Shown here: positions 50,101-62,200 of the stretch, piece after piece | Position numbering within the stretch: position 1 is the stretch's first letter | How the letters are laid out: each line of letters starts with the position of its first letter | Assembly (NCBI GenBank): GCA_001414345.1 | Contig: LLCB01000055.1 | Span: 1-64,000 of the forward strand | DNA length: 64,000 nt | Reading direction: 5' to 3' | Origin: Hymenoscyphus infarciens | Lineage: Eukaryota > Ascomycota > Leotiomycetes > Helotiales > Helotiaceae | Notes under the pieces: model-generated | What the model saw: the letters and a program-made list of their open reading frames with translations, nothing else | Database searches by the model: none | Told to the model about the DNA's origin: nothing | Position numbers and translations under genes: made by a program

Positions 50101-50370
50101 TTACGAGGCTGCTTGCAAAAGAATACCCTTTGTTCCACCACAAAGAAAGTAGACAAGCCCTTGTACACATGCTGCAGGAATGAGAAAGACAAGATTTGAA
50201 GGTTGGCTTACCTCTTTAAGTAGAGGAATAGGGACCGAAGAGTGCGCGGAGCATGCGCAGGTATTGTTGTTGGTGTTGAGAAGTTTGGTGGAGCGCGAGG
50301 CTGTCTTCTGAATCTTCTTCGGGCAGGCCTTCGTCATTTTGTTAACCCCGGGCACTGCAGCAACTGCCAA
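50101..50370 (-). CDS. Possible small protein, unsupported
   Basis: An 89-codon frame. The Met at about 50337 (MTKACPKKIQKTASRS) begins a basic, Asn/Thr/Cys-containing stretch that ends at a good donor (gtaagc), so it may be a first exon rather than a complete gene. No family is recognised, and the interval is also plausible as 5' region between pab2 and the proton channel. Confidence 0.2.
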   Translation of the reverse strand: MAVAAVPGVNKMTKACPKKIQKTASRSTKLLNTNNNTCACSAHSSVPIPLLKEVSQPSNLVFLIPAACVQGLVYFLCGGTKGILLQAAS

Positions 50371-50691
50371 GGGCGCTGAAGAACTGTGCTCTCGTACCGT
50401 TACCTGACTGTAACCAACCTAATTGTAACTTTGTCTTTTATTCACAGGATGATCCGATAAGAACATTTGTGCCTAGAAGGCATCTATCGAAATAACAATA
50501 CCCGAAGCAAAAGAAATACAGTAAGTCAAAAAAAAGACTCGTTACTTTTTGTGATTTCCAAGTGCAACCATCTCTCCTCTCACACGCCCTCCTGAATTTC
50601 ACAACTCACCAGAGACAATCACCAGAGAATCATTTCCAAGCAGCCTGAGCAGCAACCAAGTCCCCTCTCACTATCCAGTTCCAAAGACTTC

Positions 50692-52355
50692 ATGAAGCCC
50701 AAGCTCAAAATGCCCTCATCATCAAGTCATTCCCCAAGCTCCCCCCTCCTCCGCATTTCGCCCACCCCAACAGCAGAAACCTACCTCACCCAAAACAGTC
50801 ACCACCACCATCAGCCAAACCTGATAATCCGGCTTCACAACTTCATTTTCAGCCAAATCAGACGTTACCTATCTTCTTCAGCTCAACATTATACAAGTAA
50901 GTCAAGGTTTCTCTCTTCTTCTCGCTCCCGTTCTCGCAAGTATCTGAATCTGGAGCGATATAATAAATTGTCATATTACTTTTGGAATCTCGAACTCATT
51001 CGAATTGAAGAGGAAATGAGCACTTCTCGATTTAATTGATATCCTGACCTCCGATTATGGTCTATTTCTCCGTATTCTCATCCTCTTCCTGCAACCTTCC
51101 CCTCTATGTCTTTTCCCCGTCGCCCCTCGTCTCTTCTCACTATCCCCATATCTCCCAAATAAAACAAGAAAACAACAATTAACCAAAACCCACAGTCCTC
51201 CTCCTAGTATCCCTCGACGTCTTAACAATCTTCGCCGACATAACAATCAACCTCTACCAATGCGATTCTCCCGCAGCCTCTCCAAAATGGGAAGATGTGC
51301 GTAACGGTCTCTCAATCGCGAGTTTGGTATTCAGTTGCCTCTTTATGCTGGAGTTGCTTTTGAATCTTTGGATTTTTGGTTTTAGGTATGTTTTATTTCT
51401 TCCACCCGACATTCCATTCAGACATTTTGCTTTTGCTATTGCTTTGATTTTCACGGCTCCCCAGCTTTCCTTCCGTACTTCAATATATCCTTTCTACAGC
51501 CCTCCTTCACTTCTACCTTTTCTCGCAATTACACATTCCCAAATATCACTTGTTTCTTTCGATGCCATTCACATTCACCTCCACTTACCCCTCTCTATCC
51601 GGGTGGCCCAAGTGCCCTCTCCCCCTCTCGGTTTCTTGCTCCCTCCCCTCCCCCCAATATACCTCACTCAAAAGTCATCCAGAACAACTTACCCAATTCC
51701 CCCCTTCCTCTTCCCCCATCCCAAAAAAAAAAAAAAAAAAAAAAAAACAAAGCCCATGCCCCCAAATTCTCAAATTCTCAAACCCTCATCCCTCCCCTCT
51801 CCAAAAATCCAAACCCCCTCTTTCTCCTATTTGCCCACCCAAAAACAGAAAAACGCCAGCCTCAAAAACCGAAACACCTCACACACCAACACACTAACAC
51901 GCCCCTCTCAGGTTCCTCTCCACATCCTTCCACATCATCGACACAACAGTAATCATCGCCTCCTTCACAATCGACGTTCTCCTCCACGGGACATTAGAGG
52001 AAATCGCCTCCTTAGTAGTGATCCTCCGTCTCTGGCGTGTCTTCAAGATTATTGAAGAATTTAGTACGTATTTCCCTTTCCCTTTCCCTTCTTCATTAGT
52101 AGTCGAGAGGTACTTCGTCACGACAAGGGAGAGAAAGAGGAAGAGGAAGAGAAAGAGTCAATAAATCCTAACTTCCCCACAGGCGTCGGCGCACAAGAAG
52201 AACGCGAAGGTCTCGAACTACGCATCCACCAACTAGAACTTGAGAACGGAGAGTTAAAGCGAAGTCCACACACAGGAAAAGATGGGAAGAGGGCACGCTA
52301 TGATGGCGGGGAAGATGAGGAAGGGGAGAGTGAGAGTGTCAGCGAGATGGTTTGA
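50692..52355 (+). CDS. Voltage-gated proton channel (Hv1 family)
   Basis: Four exons, 50692-50896, 51196-51385, 51912-52063 and 52183-52355, 239 aa. It is a four-helix voltage sensor that itself conducts protons, probably in the plasma membrane. The N-terminus is cytosolic and Ser/His-rich. S1 is ILLLVSLDVLTIFADITINL, with the Asp matching the proton-selectivity Asp of Hv1 and a second acidic residue one turn on. S2 is SIASLVFSCLFMLELLLNLW with its Glu. S3 is FHIIDTTVIIASFTIDVLLH, and S4 is VVILRLWRVFKIIEEF with charges R-x-x-R-x-x-K. The third S4 charge is Lys where animal channels have Arg. The C-terminus has a short coiled coil (ERELGL-type heptads in LELRIHQLELENGELK) and an acidic tail. 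No pore domain (S5-S6) follows, which excludes ordinary cation channels. Intron 2 (526 nt) holds an A25 run. Confidence 0.9.
51723..51747 (+). repeat. Poly(A) run of about 25 in an intron of the proton channel gene
   Basis: An uninterrupted A tract inside intron 2, likely length-polymorphic; could also be the scar of a retroposed sequence, but no other evidence of that is seen. Confidence 0.8.
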
Positions 52356-53403
52356 TACACTAAACGATTTTATAGTTTTAATAAGATTCTTTTTTTACTT
52401 TACACCTTCGCAAAACGTGATGACATCCGGCAAAAAGGGAGGGTCCATAGCTGAGAGCCCTTACACTTGAACCTGGAACTTGACTTCAAGGACTGCGTGA
52501 GGCCGCGACTGACTAGCGACTGACTACAAGGAGTATTTACAAATTACAACTGAAGGAAGAACAGGCTGGCCTAGCTGATCACGAGGATCATACTTTGGTT
52601 TTACTTCAAAATTAGATAAACAACTTTTTCCGGCCACTTCAGAAGAGGATAGAGAGAGTCGTTTTTGTTTTTGGCCTTTTCAGAGTTCTTGTTCAGGACA
52701 AGGGAAGACGATGACGGAGTTGCGATCAACCTGGAAAAAGGCAACATTCTCAGGAGTTTTCATAAGACTGGCAGGCAGGTCCAGCACAATCAGCAGTTCT
52801 AGAGAAGAGGGCATGGAGGACAGCCACGATGACTGGAGAATTTGATATGTCCATTGCATGTTTTATATTTCCCATGAATAGCTCAATGACTACACGATAT
52901 ATCACGAAATAAGATGATGGAACGCATTTCCAATGTTTTTGGCTGTTTCAAATTTCTTTTAATTTGTTTTTGTGGTATTACAAAAAGATATATATATATA
53001 TATATGTTTTTTCCCCCTAGCTCTCGCTCAGAAAAACATCAACGCGCAAGGCGACAAGCAAAGCAAGAGAAGTCGTTCCCTTGCCTTCATGCCTTCGGAT
53101 TCCCCCAAACTACCTCGCTACTGGCTCGAGCCCTGTAAGGTATTGTTCTATCATACATACAAGAATAAACCTTCTAATGGTTCGGTTCGCAAAAAAAAGA
53201 AGAGAAGAGTGTCTTTGGTATGCAATAACACAGAGAAAGTAGCCGCGCAGCCACAGAAGAAGGCTAAAGAAAAAAGAAGCGCATTTTCATCATTAAAAAA
53301 AAAAAGAGTCGCTCAAGCCAAAAAATAACAAGCAAGAAAGCGCTTCAATCAAAAATCCATCCTTCGGGTCCATATAAAAACAAAGTTCAATTCGCTTTCG
53401 CTT
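52356..53403. other. Convergent intergenic region
   Basis: 3' flanks of the proton channel (plus) and the zinc-finger gene (minus). A 118-codon plus frame at 52972-53328 is Lys-rich low complexity and is not called. Confidence 0.45.
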
Positions 53404-55365
53404 TTAACGCCGCTCCTTTCCTCCCTCGCTCACTGGCGTGACGAATGTGACGTGTTTGGTCTCTTCCTTTCGCATTCCTTCGTTGCCTTTTCTCATGACA
53501 GCACGAGCGACTACTTTCTCAACACCATCTTCGATGGAAATCTCCGCAACGTCACTTCCGTGATCCGAAGCAGAGACAACACTTTCGACATCATCTCCGT
53601 CCTCGTATTCTCCATCGTCACTGACCAAACTTGGTGCATTATTGCTGGCAACCGTGTTAGGGCTGAGGTCATGAAGTGAAGGGCCATGCATCATTTCTAT
53701 GTCCATATCTCTCCGCTGAGGCATTTCAATTTGACTAGGCGTATGGATATTCATAAGATGAGTTGACGGCCGGGATGGAGGAGGAATAATAATAGGGGTT
53801 GCGTTATGGGCGGGTAGTGCATGGACTAGACGTGGCGAAATCCCACTCGGTACTCGTGCATGTACCTCAACACCTTTACTGCTTCCTGGCCGGCCGAATG
53901 GTGCTGGGGACATGACCGCTCGGGCCGGCATACGCATTGGTGGGAGATGTGAGTCTGAATGCTGTTGAGTCTGCTGTCCCGGACTCTCCAAATCAGATTC
54001 TTCATCATGTGATGATTCCTCCAATTCGGGAGATGCCTTCTTTGCGTCGCTGACCATGTCCGTGAGATTTCCACCAAACCCTTTCACTTTCATGAGATTC
54101 GACAAGTGTGGTTGCTCTACTGATGGCACAAGTTTGCTTTGGGGTTTTGAGTCAGACTTTGCTAACGGTGTTGAGTGCAAGCTTGTTGGTATCGATTTGA
54201 CACTAGGGTGCTTTCCTTGTCGATACAGATTCATGGAGTCTTCGATTCGAGAAAGCAGAGCGCGGTAGGCGTTGTTGTCGGCAGGTGCAGTTCTTATCAG
54301 CGGATGTACAAGTCCAGTGGCCACCGTTGGACTTTTCTCTTCTCCAACGATGCTACCCACCTCATCAACCTCGATCGCTTGACCGCTGGCAACCGCTGCT
54401 TCTTCGTGGCTCTTGAAGTCGCGGCGATGAGCGATACGACAATGATTGATGAACCCTTGAGTACTCGAGAAATTGTCTCGCTTACAGTCGATACACACCA
54501 GCTTGACCATCTGCCCGTCACCACGTTTGAGAATACATGGACCTGCCTTTTCTTTGGCTTGGGGATATCCGTTGGACAAAGCCTGAAGCTTTTGCCCTGT
54601 AGAACCCCGTTGAGACCTCGACTTGCTCGCAGCTGTGCTACCCTCTGCGAAGCTGTGTCTCGTAGCACGACCTTCTGGGAGAGTCTTCCCAGCACGTGAG
54701 AGTTCAGAAGTCCGCTGCCATTCAGCCTGCTCGCCATCGAAATCGGGATCTGGGATGAGCCACTTTGAGTAATGTCTTGAATAGGGTCCATCCGTGACCC
54801 CATAAGAAGGTGCCCATTTTGGTACATCGCCTCGTTGAGAAACAGCAGGGCCCGTCCCATTCATGACATTTAGTCTGGACTGAGAAGTTGATTGAGATGT
54901 TGGATAAGGGATGAGATGACATCGACGGAGTTGCTCTAAAGCGACTTGACACTTGCCCAGTTCTTGGTTGATTAGCCGCAGCTCCTTGTGCTTCAGCAGA
55001 ATCTCCAGACCAAGCTGCGTCTCGATGGTTTCCTGTATGCGGCTGGTAGGAACCACCGGGACGTCATTATATGCTTGCGCTTGCGGACTCGCCTTGGGTG
55101 TAGGCAGGTCACCATTCAACACATTCGATTTCCATCGTTTGGTCTCACGAGTCGCTGCTTCTCCATCTTGCTCGCCAGGCGCATCTGGGGTGAGTTCTCG
55201 TTTCCGCTTCAGAAAAGCTCCCGGCGTCTGAATCTCGACAGTTGGGATGGCGTTTGCCATCTTTTCTAAATGCCCATTAACCAACGGATCGCAACCCTTG
55301 GGTTCGCTGATCCAGGACGAGGGTCCGAACATTCGGGGGGTAATTGAAGAGTCGTGGCTCTCCAC
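53404..55365 (-). CDS. AHC1-like C2H2 zinc-finger nuclear protein
   Basis: Single exon, 653 aa. A Met at codon 36 (MANAIPTVEIQTPGAFLKRK) is an alternative start. Visible parts: a basic KRKRELTP segment; a predicted helix (QLGLEILLKHKELRLINQEL, about 115-150); a C2H2-like finger near residue 290 (LVCIDCKRDNFSSTQGF then NHCRIAHRRDF, C-x2-C...H-x4-H); a conserved follow-on (HPLIRTAPADNNAYRALLSR); and a long Ser/Pro-rich and acidic C-terminus. The finger and flanks resemble the AHC1-like zinc-finger region, named after a subunit of the yeast ADA histone acetyltransferase complex, so a chromatin role is likely. The family link is from the finger only. Confidence 0.75.
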   Translation of the reverse strand: MESHDSSITPRMFGPSSWISEPKGCDPLVNGHLEKMANAIPTVEIQTPGAFLKRKRELTPDAPGEQDGEAATRETKRWKSNVLNGDLPTPKASPQAQAYNDVPVVPTSRIQETIETQLGLEILLKHKELRLINQELGKCQVALEQLRRCHLIPYPTSQSTSQSRLNVMNGTGPAVSQRGDVPKWAPSYGVTDGPYSRHYSKWLIPDPDFDGEQAEWQRTSELSRAGKTLPEGRATRHSFAEGSTAASKSRSQRGSTGQKLQALSNGYPQAKEKAGPCILKRGDGQMVKLVCIDCKRDNFSSTQGFINHCRIAHRRDFKSHEEAAVASGQAIEVDEVGSIVGEEKSPTVATGLVHPLIRTAPADNNAYRALLSRIEDSMNLYRQGKHPSVKSIPTSLHSTPLAKSDSKPQSKLVPSVEQPHLSNLMKVKGFGGNLTDMVSDAKKASPELEESSHDEESDLESPGQQTQQHSDSHLPPMRMPARAVMSPAPFGRPGSSKGVEVHARVPSGISPRLVHALPAHNATPIIIPPPSRPSTHLMNIHTPSQIEMPQRRDMDIEMMHGPSLHDLSPNTVASNNAPSLVSDDGEYEDGDDVESVVSASDHGSDVAEISIEDGVEKVVARAVMRKGNEGMRKEETKHVTFVTPVSEGGKERR

Positions 55366-56445
55366 TAGGTTGTCGCGCGACCTGGCGCTTTAAAGGTCGA
55401 CGATGCGGGAGGGTCGGTGAATGAAGACCGTTGGGTCGCAATGACAATCTGGGGGTCTAGTTGGTGTGGTTGTGGTGCCGGGCGCAAGACAAGATTCACC
55501 GGCGCGACCCCGAGCCGACGGTGACGTCGAAGGGAAAACGGAGGGATAAATGGGGGGGGGGGATCCCTCTAATAAGCAGCTCCTCAGAATCCTACAAGGC
55601 GCACCGAATATTTTGTACAAAGGAGGGAGAGAGAGAGAGAGAGAGAGGAAGAGAATAATTAAAAATGTTGTAGATCGAAATGCGCAACGGAGTGTTGGTA
55701 AGGGAGTGATAAGAATCGAAGGTTGTCGAGGTTGGGTGGGTGATGGTGTGGTTGAGATTGATTGTGGTTGGGTTGAGGTGAGGTGCCGTCGTGGCGAAGG
55801 GAGAAGGAGGGAGGAGAAGAAGGGAGGAGGATGTGGTGGTTGAGGCGGCGACCGAGACGCTGCTGTGCTGTGCTGTGCTTGAAAGCGAGTGCAAAATGGT
55901 GTGTGGTGTGTGGTGTGATGACGAGGCCGCGACGGAGGAAAATCGTCGGTCGCAAGCCAGCCGGCGGGATTCAGAAAGACAAAAACAACGGCCGTGACGA
56001 GGAAGAAGGCGCGGGGTATTACAAGAGAAGTCGTGAAGAAAGGGTGCGGAAAAGGGGTCGAGTTATTAAAAAGCGCAAATGCGTGACTGTAGGTGCCGTT
56101 GTGTTGGGTGGGAGAAGATGAAGCAGGAAAAGGGTTTTTTTTGGTTGTTGTTGCAATGAGAGATGGATGGGCAGGCCAGTTGGGGAGCGGAACGAGAGCG
56201 ACTTGCTGAGAAAGATGGCAACCTTCGCCCAGCATTCCAAAAAGGCTAGCGTGGAGTCTGTGGCGGCGTGTGGAGAAGATGAGTGGCTCGGGAGAAACGC
56301 ACCTTCCTTGTACAAGAAGAACCTTGGAACGCCATCAATGTGGGTCACAGGTGCGTGATTAGTATACGAGGCGTTAGGGTCTAGATTCACTTCGGGGATC
56401 TTGAGCCGAGACCCTATCTCCTAGGTACCTACCTATGAACAGCCA

Positions 56446-56596
56446 ATAACTCGTTGTTCTACTTTCTAGTATAATTTATTATTGCACTAAATTCTTTGAA
56501 ACAATCGAACTTGAACTTTAGGTTAACTTTTCAAGTTATTCCAAGTACTCAGATTCATCACTTATAATACCCTATGTAACTAGAACAACAAGTTAG
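56446..56596. mobile_element. MITE-like repeat, copy B (about 150 bp)
   Basis: Collinear with 25207-25367. The ends are imperfect inverted repeats: aactcgttgttctac on the left, and the reverse strand of the right end reads aacttgttgttctag. Copy B has cleaner terminal inverted repeats than copy A. No coding capacity. Confidence 0.6.
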
Positions 56597-56851
56597 TTAG
56601 GCAGGAGGCAGGTACAAACCTGATATTTACCTAGGTATAGGTACTGGTACTGGTACTGCCCATCCCAAAGCTACCTACTCGTGATTGGCCCTGTTCCACC
56701 CGAGAAAAGGCAAAGGGTGACTCTAGCAACGCTAGTGTAACTCGCTGCAGCCTCGCGGCCGAGCATTGCCTTGGGGATCCACACCTATAGATTAGACATT
56801 ATGACATCTGGATACGTTTCAATAGCACAGATCTGATGCAGCACCTGCACC

Positions 56852-56888
56852 TGCACACAACACAACACAACACAACACAACACAACAC
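56852..56888. repeat. Pentanucleotide microsatellite (cacaa), about 6 copies
   Basis: cacaacacaacacaacac continues head to tail; simple slippage repeat. Confidence 0.85.
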
Positions 56889-57650
56889 CAACCCTTTGGA
56901 ATCAAGCCCTTCAGCTGCCATCGACACTTCCTCTCCCAGGACATCCATGTAAACGTTTCCGCGTCCGCGTCCGCTCTGAGAATCGTTTGAATATCTCCGT
57001 TTCTCTTCCAGAACGTTCCAGCCTCCCTCCCTCAGACCTCTCACAATTTATTGGCTCGCACGCTCTATTGCTGCAGCTTACTTTGCATAGAGTGCTGACT
57101 ACGTAGCGCACGTCCTTGAATAGTTGTATCTGGACGTCCGCCAATCAAGACTGTTGTGGAATTACATCTTCCTATCACATCACTCTGCGACTTGCTTGTT
57201 TGGGGGTCCTTCGGTACATTCCATGATCACTATTCACGGTGCTTTTTCTTCTTTCTGCTTTTTCTTCTTTCTGCTTTTTCTTCTTTGTTCGACTTTCTCA
57301 ACTCGATGGGTGCTTCCAACTTTGAGCACGTTTCTATCCAACACAGCCACTCACTCCCCCATCTGACCAACTTCTACTCCGGCATTCGATCCGGCCACCA
57401 CGGCGAGGGCACGGTCTGACGACTAATAACCGAGGACGCTCGCCCCGAAATGAGATACCCGCATCTCCCCCCTTTCCCAGAGGTCGTCGGGAGGTCGGGA
57501 GGTCGAGCTTTTCATAGCAACTTTCTAGAAACGGATTACATTTGTCGCAACGCGTGGGAAGGAAAATTCGAAATTTCTTCTTCTTCTGTATACCTGAATA
57601 AGCAAGGTTTGAACACACAAACTCCTTTCCTTGATATGGAAATAAGCAAC

Positions 57651-58850
57651 TAGAAGACCTATCAAGGAATTTATAAGTGATTCAAATAAGATGATATCGA
57701 TCTCGTCTTTTAGTAAATATCCATACTAGAAGAGGATAGAGTATAAAGCACTTTCAAATTTACCAGAGGCCTTGGGAGATTCATGATCGATCCGATGATA
57801 GTCATTAGTAAATCACACTCTGTTGATATGCAAATTCCCCTAGTTGTGAATGATATAGAGTGTCATAAGTAGTTGCAATCTAAAAAGACTTTTGTCGTTC
57901 TTCTCATCTTCTGCTCGCTCAGCAGAGGGCAACCGTTGAATAGGCCATGTGGTGTACTCAGACAAATGCGCATTATCCAGTGAATAGTCTTTTCATACTA
58001 CTCGACTAGATCTCGTGAAACCAATAATGTTGTTCCCAAGGATCTAGGATAGTCAAGAAACTCTACAGCTTCTCCAATACTACTTTAACAACTAAACCAA
58101 TCAAGAATATTTCGTAAAAGCAAACGTAAAGTGCGGAGCAAAGCCCACTTCTCTTGCGACCCAAGACCAATAGAAACTATGGCTACAACCGCAACAGCAA
58201 CAGCAACGAAAATGAAACATAAACTTGTATATTACCATTCAACCTGATGTCTCCATTGAAAGATCAAACGTCTTATTAGAAAAGTGCTTATAAAATAATC
58301 AAAAACCGAAGCCTGATTGTATGTAGGCTTCATTACGAGACCCAGATGTTATCGTAGCTTACACCTTCATATACTGGAGCATAGGGAAAGTATAGGCAGA
58401 AGGAATTGAAAATCCAAGTAACTGAGTCTGTCGATAAGAGAAACTAGTACTGACTCCATAAATTAAAAATAAGCAACAACTTATAAGTGAGATAGGGAAA
58501 GGTTACCTGCTCACAACATACTCACGATATTACCAATCACTCGCAAGAGAGGGCTTTAGGCTTCCACATGCTCCGCTTTCAAGACTCGGCATAGTCTTGA
58601 CAACTTCTAGGCGACATAGGAAATAATGTCTCGGAAGGAAAATTAAAGGCTACCTAGTATATATGAATGAGAGGATATCATTTATACAAGTTGTCTGCTG
58701 TAAAAATCCAATCAGGCAACAGAAATAGCAGGGTCTGGAGAGTAAGGAAAAGAAGAATAGCTATAATGAAAAATAGTGATAATCGATAAAGTGTAAGACT
58801 ATCGTACTAATTAGGCAGTGACTCGATCAGTGACATCAGGAGACACCAGT
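57651..58850. other. Transition zone, no gene
   Basis: Moderately AT-rich sequence, not RIP-saturated, no open frame of interest. Composition changes near 58850-58950, where purine-rich aggataggct-type repeats begin. Confidence 0.4.
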
Positions 58851-59218
58851 GTTTTGGCTTTCCCTGCCTTGGTTAGCCTAGTACTCCGGAGAGGATAGGC
58901 TACCCCTCTCTATCAGGAAAGGAGAGGATAGGCTAATTTCACTTACAGGCTAGGCTGAATTAGGCAGGAGAGATGCTAAATTTAGATAGAAGAGGTAAGG
59001 AAGACTAAAAGATAAGGCTAGATAAGGAGAGGTGCTAGAGAGGATAGAATAAGATAGAAAGTATATAAGTAAAAAGTATTAAAATAAGTAAAAAGTAATA
59101 AAAAGTACTAATATTATAGACTAATTTAAGAAGTATCAAAAATAATAATATTATTAAAGCTACTAAAAGAGATATTATCCTAGTAGATTAGTAATAACCT
59201 AATTCTCTTTATTCTACT

Positions 59219-62200
59219 TATAATAGCACGCTATCCTAGATTATTATATAATAGTACTATTCTAAATTGTCAGCATTTGTGAAACTACCGATACCTCTAA
59301 GCACTGCTAATACTCTTAATACCTCTAGAGCTAAGATTACAAATAACCGATACTTATATAAGCGAAGTACTAAAGGTATTAATATCTAATATTTATATAT
59401 AAAAGGGATTAAGGTTTAGATATTATATATTTAGCTTTCTAAAGGTTTAGAGGTTATATATTTAGCTTTTTAGCTCTTATTATTTAGTATTAGCTATATT
59501 AAATAAAGCTTAGTTATTATTATTATTAGAACTTAGAAGCTTCTAACCTCTTATATATAGACGTTTATATTTAGTATAGAAGAGAGATAGTTATTATTTT
59601 CTTTTATATTAGTACCTAGTATCTATATATATTATTCTACTATATATACTCTTATATACCTCTACTATAGTTATATATATTTCGTACTATTATATAAAAA
59701 TAATAACTCTTCTTCGTTAATAATAGCCTTAATAATATCTTCTTCAAGCTTATTACTACTCTTTGTTTAGAAGTTAATTTACTCTTGATTTAGAATATTA
59801 TAATAATATTCTTATATAGCTAGGTAATCAGAGACTACCTAGATAGCTAGTAATACTAGGGTTTAGTATCTATATAGATAGCTAGTAAAAATCGTGTTTT
59901 AGTATATATTAAGAGATTAGAATACGCTAAGTATTCTCGAGAGTTCTAATAACCTTAGATTTAGTAAATAAGTCGACTTATAATAGTTATCTAAAAAGCT
60001 TCTAAATCTAATCTTACCTCCTCTCTCTCCTAAATCGATATCTTTAAAATATTAAACCTAGTTCTACTATAAGATATTAAACACCCTTCTAGAGCTACCT
60101 CTCTTTTTAAAAGCTACCTAAATAGTACTTTTATACTAAGATCTAGAAGATCTCAATAAAATAATAGTTAAAGAGACTAGTAAGACTTCTTAAATATAGA
60201 CTAGATACAGTTAGTTATATAAGCTTTAGAAGTAGAGAATTAAGAAATAAGGAATTAGCTAGCTAAGCTAGAAAGATAGATAAGTAAGCTTATAATTTAA
60301 AGTTAATAAAACACTTTACCTTTAAACCCTCTCTAATCTAACTCTCTCTTACTTCTAAGCTTGAATTCATACTCCTTTCAGCTATAAGCAACTACCTCTA
60401 ATACCTTTTAATAACCCTCTTCTAGAGCTACCTCTCTTTTTAAAAGACCCTCTAAAACCTCTCTAATCTATAACTATATACTAAGACCTAAAAGATTCTA
60501 ATAAAATAATAAATAAAACTTCTTAAATATAGATAATATATAGATAAGATAGTAGTATAAAAATAAAGAATAAAATAATTAGTTAGATAAAATAGATATA
60601 ATTATAAGTAAACTATAAAGTTAATAACTTAAAAAACACTCTACCTCTAAACTCTTACTAATCTAACTCTCTTTTAAACCTTCGTTTAAACCCTTCTTTA
60701 CTTTTTAAAGCCTACGTTTAAACCTCTTTCGCTTATAGGCCTCTACTCTCTAATAAACTTCCTACTACTTCTTAAACCTTAAATTAGATATAAATTAGTT
60801 AAAATACACTTTCTATTAAGACGAAACTTAGAAGCAAGCTCTTAGCTAAGTTATCGCTATTAATCTTAACTAAATACTATCCGACTCTACTCTAAACTTT
60901 AATTAAACCTCTACTAGTGGATATTTAAAAAGACTACGGTTATAGACCGAGTCCCCGCTAGTACAAAGGTTAAAAGAGATAGAAGTTAAAAGAGAAAGAA
61001 GTAGAATTAGGAGAAGAATACGCTAAAGAAACTTTTACCGACTTTAAAAGGTTACTCTTCGAGTACGGCTATACTCGGAGAGATACTAGAATTGGAACGC
61101 TTCTTTCATATATAGGATAAGATTACACCTTAGTACTGAAACCCGTCTGCTACTTTTAAGAGACGCTGGAATTACAACTTCGCTAAGATAGTGTTTAATC
61201 TTTTAGCTATAGATAAGGAGACCTGCTAAAACGCTGAGTTACGAGATATTAGTACTATAGTTTAGAATACCCCTCTATCTAGCTCCGAACTCCTTATAAT
61301 ACGACAGTGAATCGTTCTCTACTTCGGAAGTAGAATCGGAATCAGAAGATAAATAAGTCCTTAAGTACTCTGAAGGGAATAAGGCGGCCTACGGGCCTAA
61401 GCAACATAGTTATACGACTACACACCTACATCTGAACTTAGATGCTGTCGTACCTAAAACTGTACCCTTTATTGTCCTAGACCTTGGACAGTAAGACAAC
61501 TTCGGTAATAAACTCTTTTGACTAGCTGAAACGCCACCGACTCTGATAAGAGTCTTACAGTCTTTATTTTCTTACTTTCTTTTACTTCTAGCAGGGCTAG
61601 AAGTTCTTTTTTATCTAAGATTGACTCGGATACGAATTAGTACGCTCTTAAAAGGATAGTGACCTCTTAGCTAAGTTATTACTATCTACGATATTATCAA
61701 CTTTTTCGTTTCCGACTTTACTCTAAGTCCTCGCCGACCTTAGACGAACTTACACTCTTTTTTTTCGAATTCGAATCAGATGCGAATCGGTACGCTCTCG
61801 AAGTGAGCTCTTAACTGAGTTATTACTGTCACCTTTAACGTCACCTCTCGACCGAACGACCTCCGACTCTACTCTGAATTCGCCTTCGACTTTTGAACTT
61901 TTTTTGATTTTACTTTAAACTTTTGAACTTTTTGAACTTTGAACTTTCTCCGACCTGCTAGACAGGATCGGACTACACTCTTTTAGCGAACGCGAATACT
62001 TATACTTTAATATTAAAGGATTAGAAACGAAGTCTCTTTTATAAGCATCTACGAACTAGGTTAGATACGATTTAGATCTTACTTAGTATCTTATAGATAA
62101 TTTTCAGGGTTTACTATATTATCTAAGAGACTTTTATACTAAATATCTAGAAAAGCTAGAACTACTCTAACACCTCTCTAAATAGCTTAATATATAGGAA

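Larger units (their letters stand above)
55366..57650. other. Gene-free stretch with low-complexity tracts
   Basis: About 2.3 kb with no convincing gene. The 281-codon minus frame at 55390-56235 is Ser/Thr/Pro/His low complexity and is read through pyrimidine-rich DNA. It contains an (ag)n tract near 55625-55648, a cacaa pentanucleotide repeat near 56852-56888, a ggtact repeat near 56641-56658, and the MITE-like copy B. Confidence 0.5.

Noticed and set aside
52972..53328. 118-codon Lys-rich plus-strand frame
   Set aside because: Starts in a TA microsatellite and consists largely of A-rich DNA read as Lys; lies in the convergent 3' flank of two genes.
55390..56235. 281-codon minus-strand open frame
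   Set aside because: Composition is Ser/Thr/Pro/His low complexity over pyrimidine-rich DNA, overlapping frames on both strands are equally open, and no domain or splice support exists. More likely 5' UTR/promoter of the zinc-finger gene.
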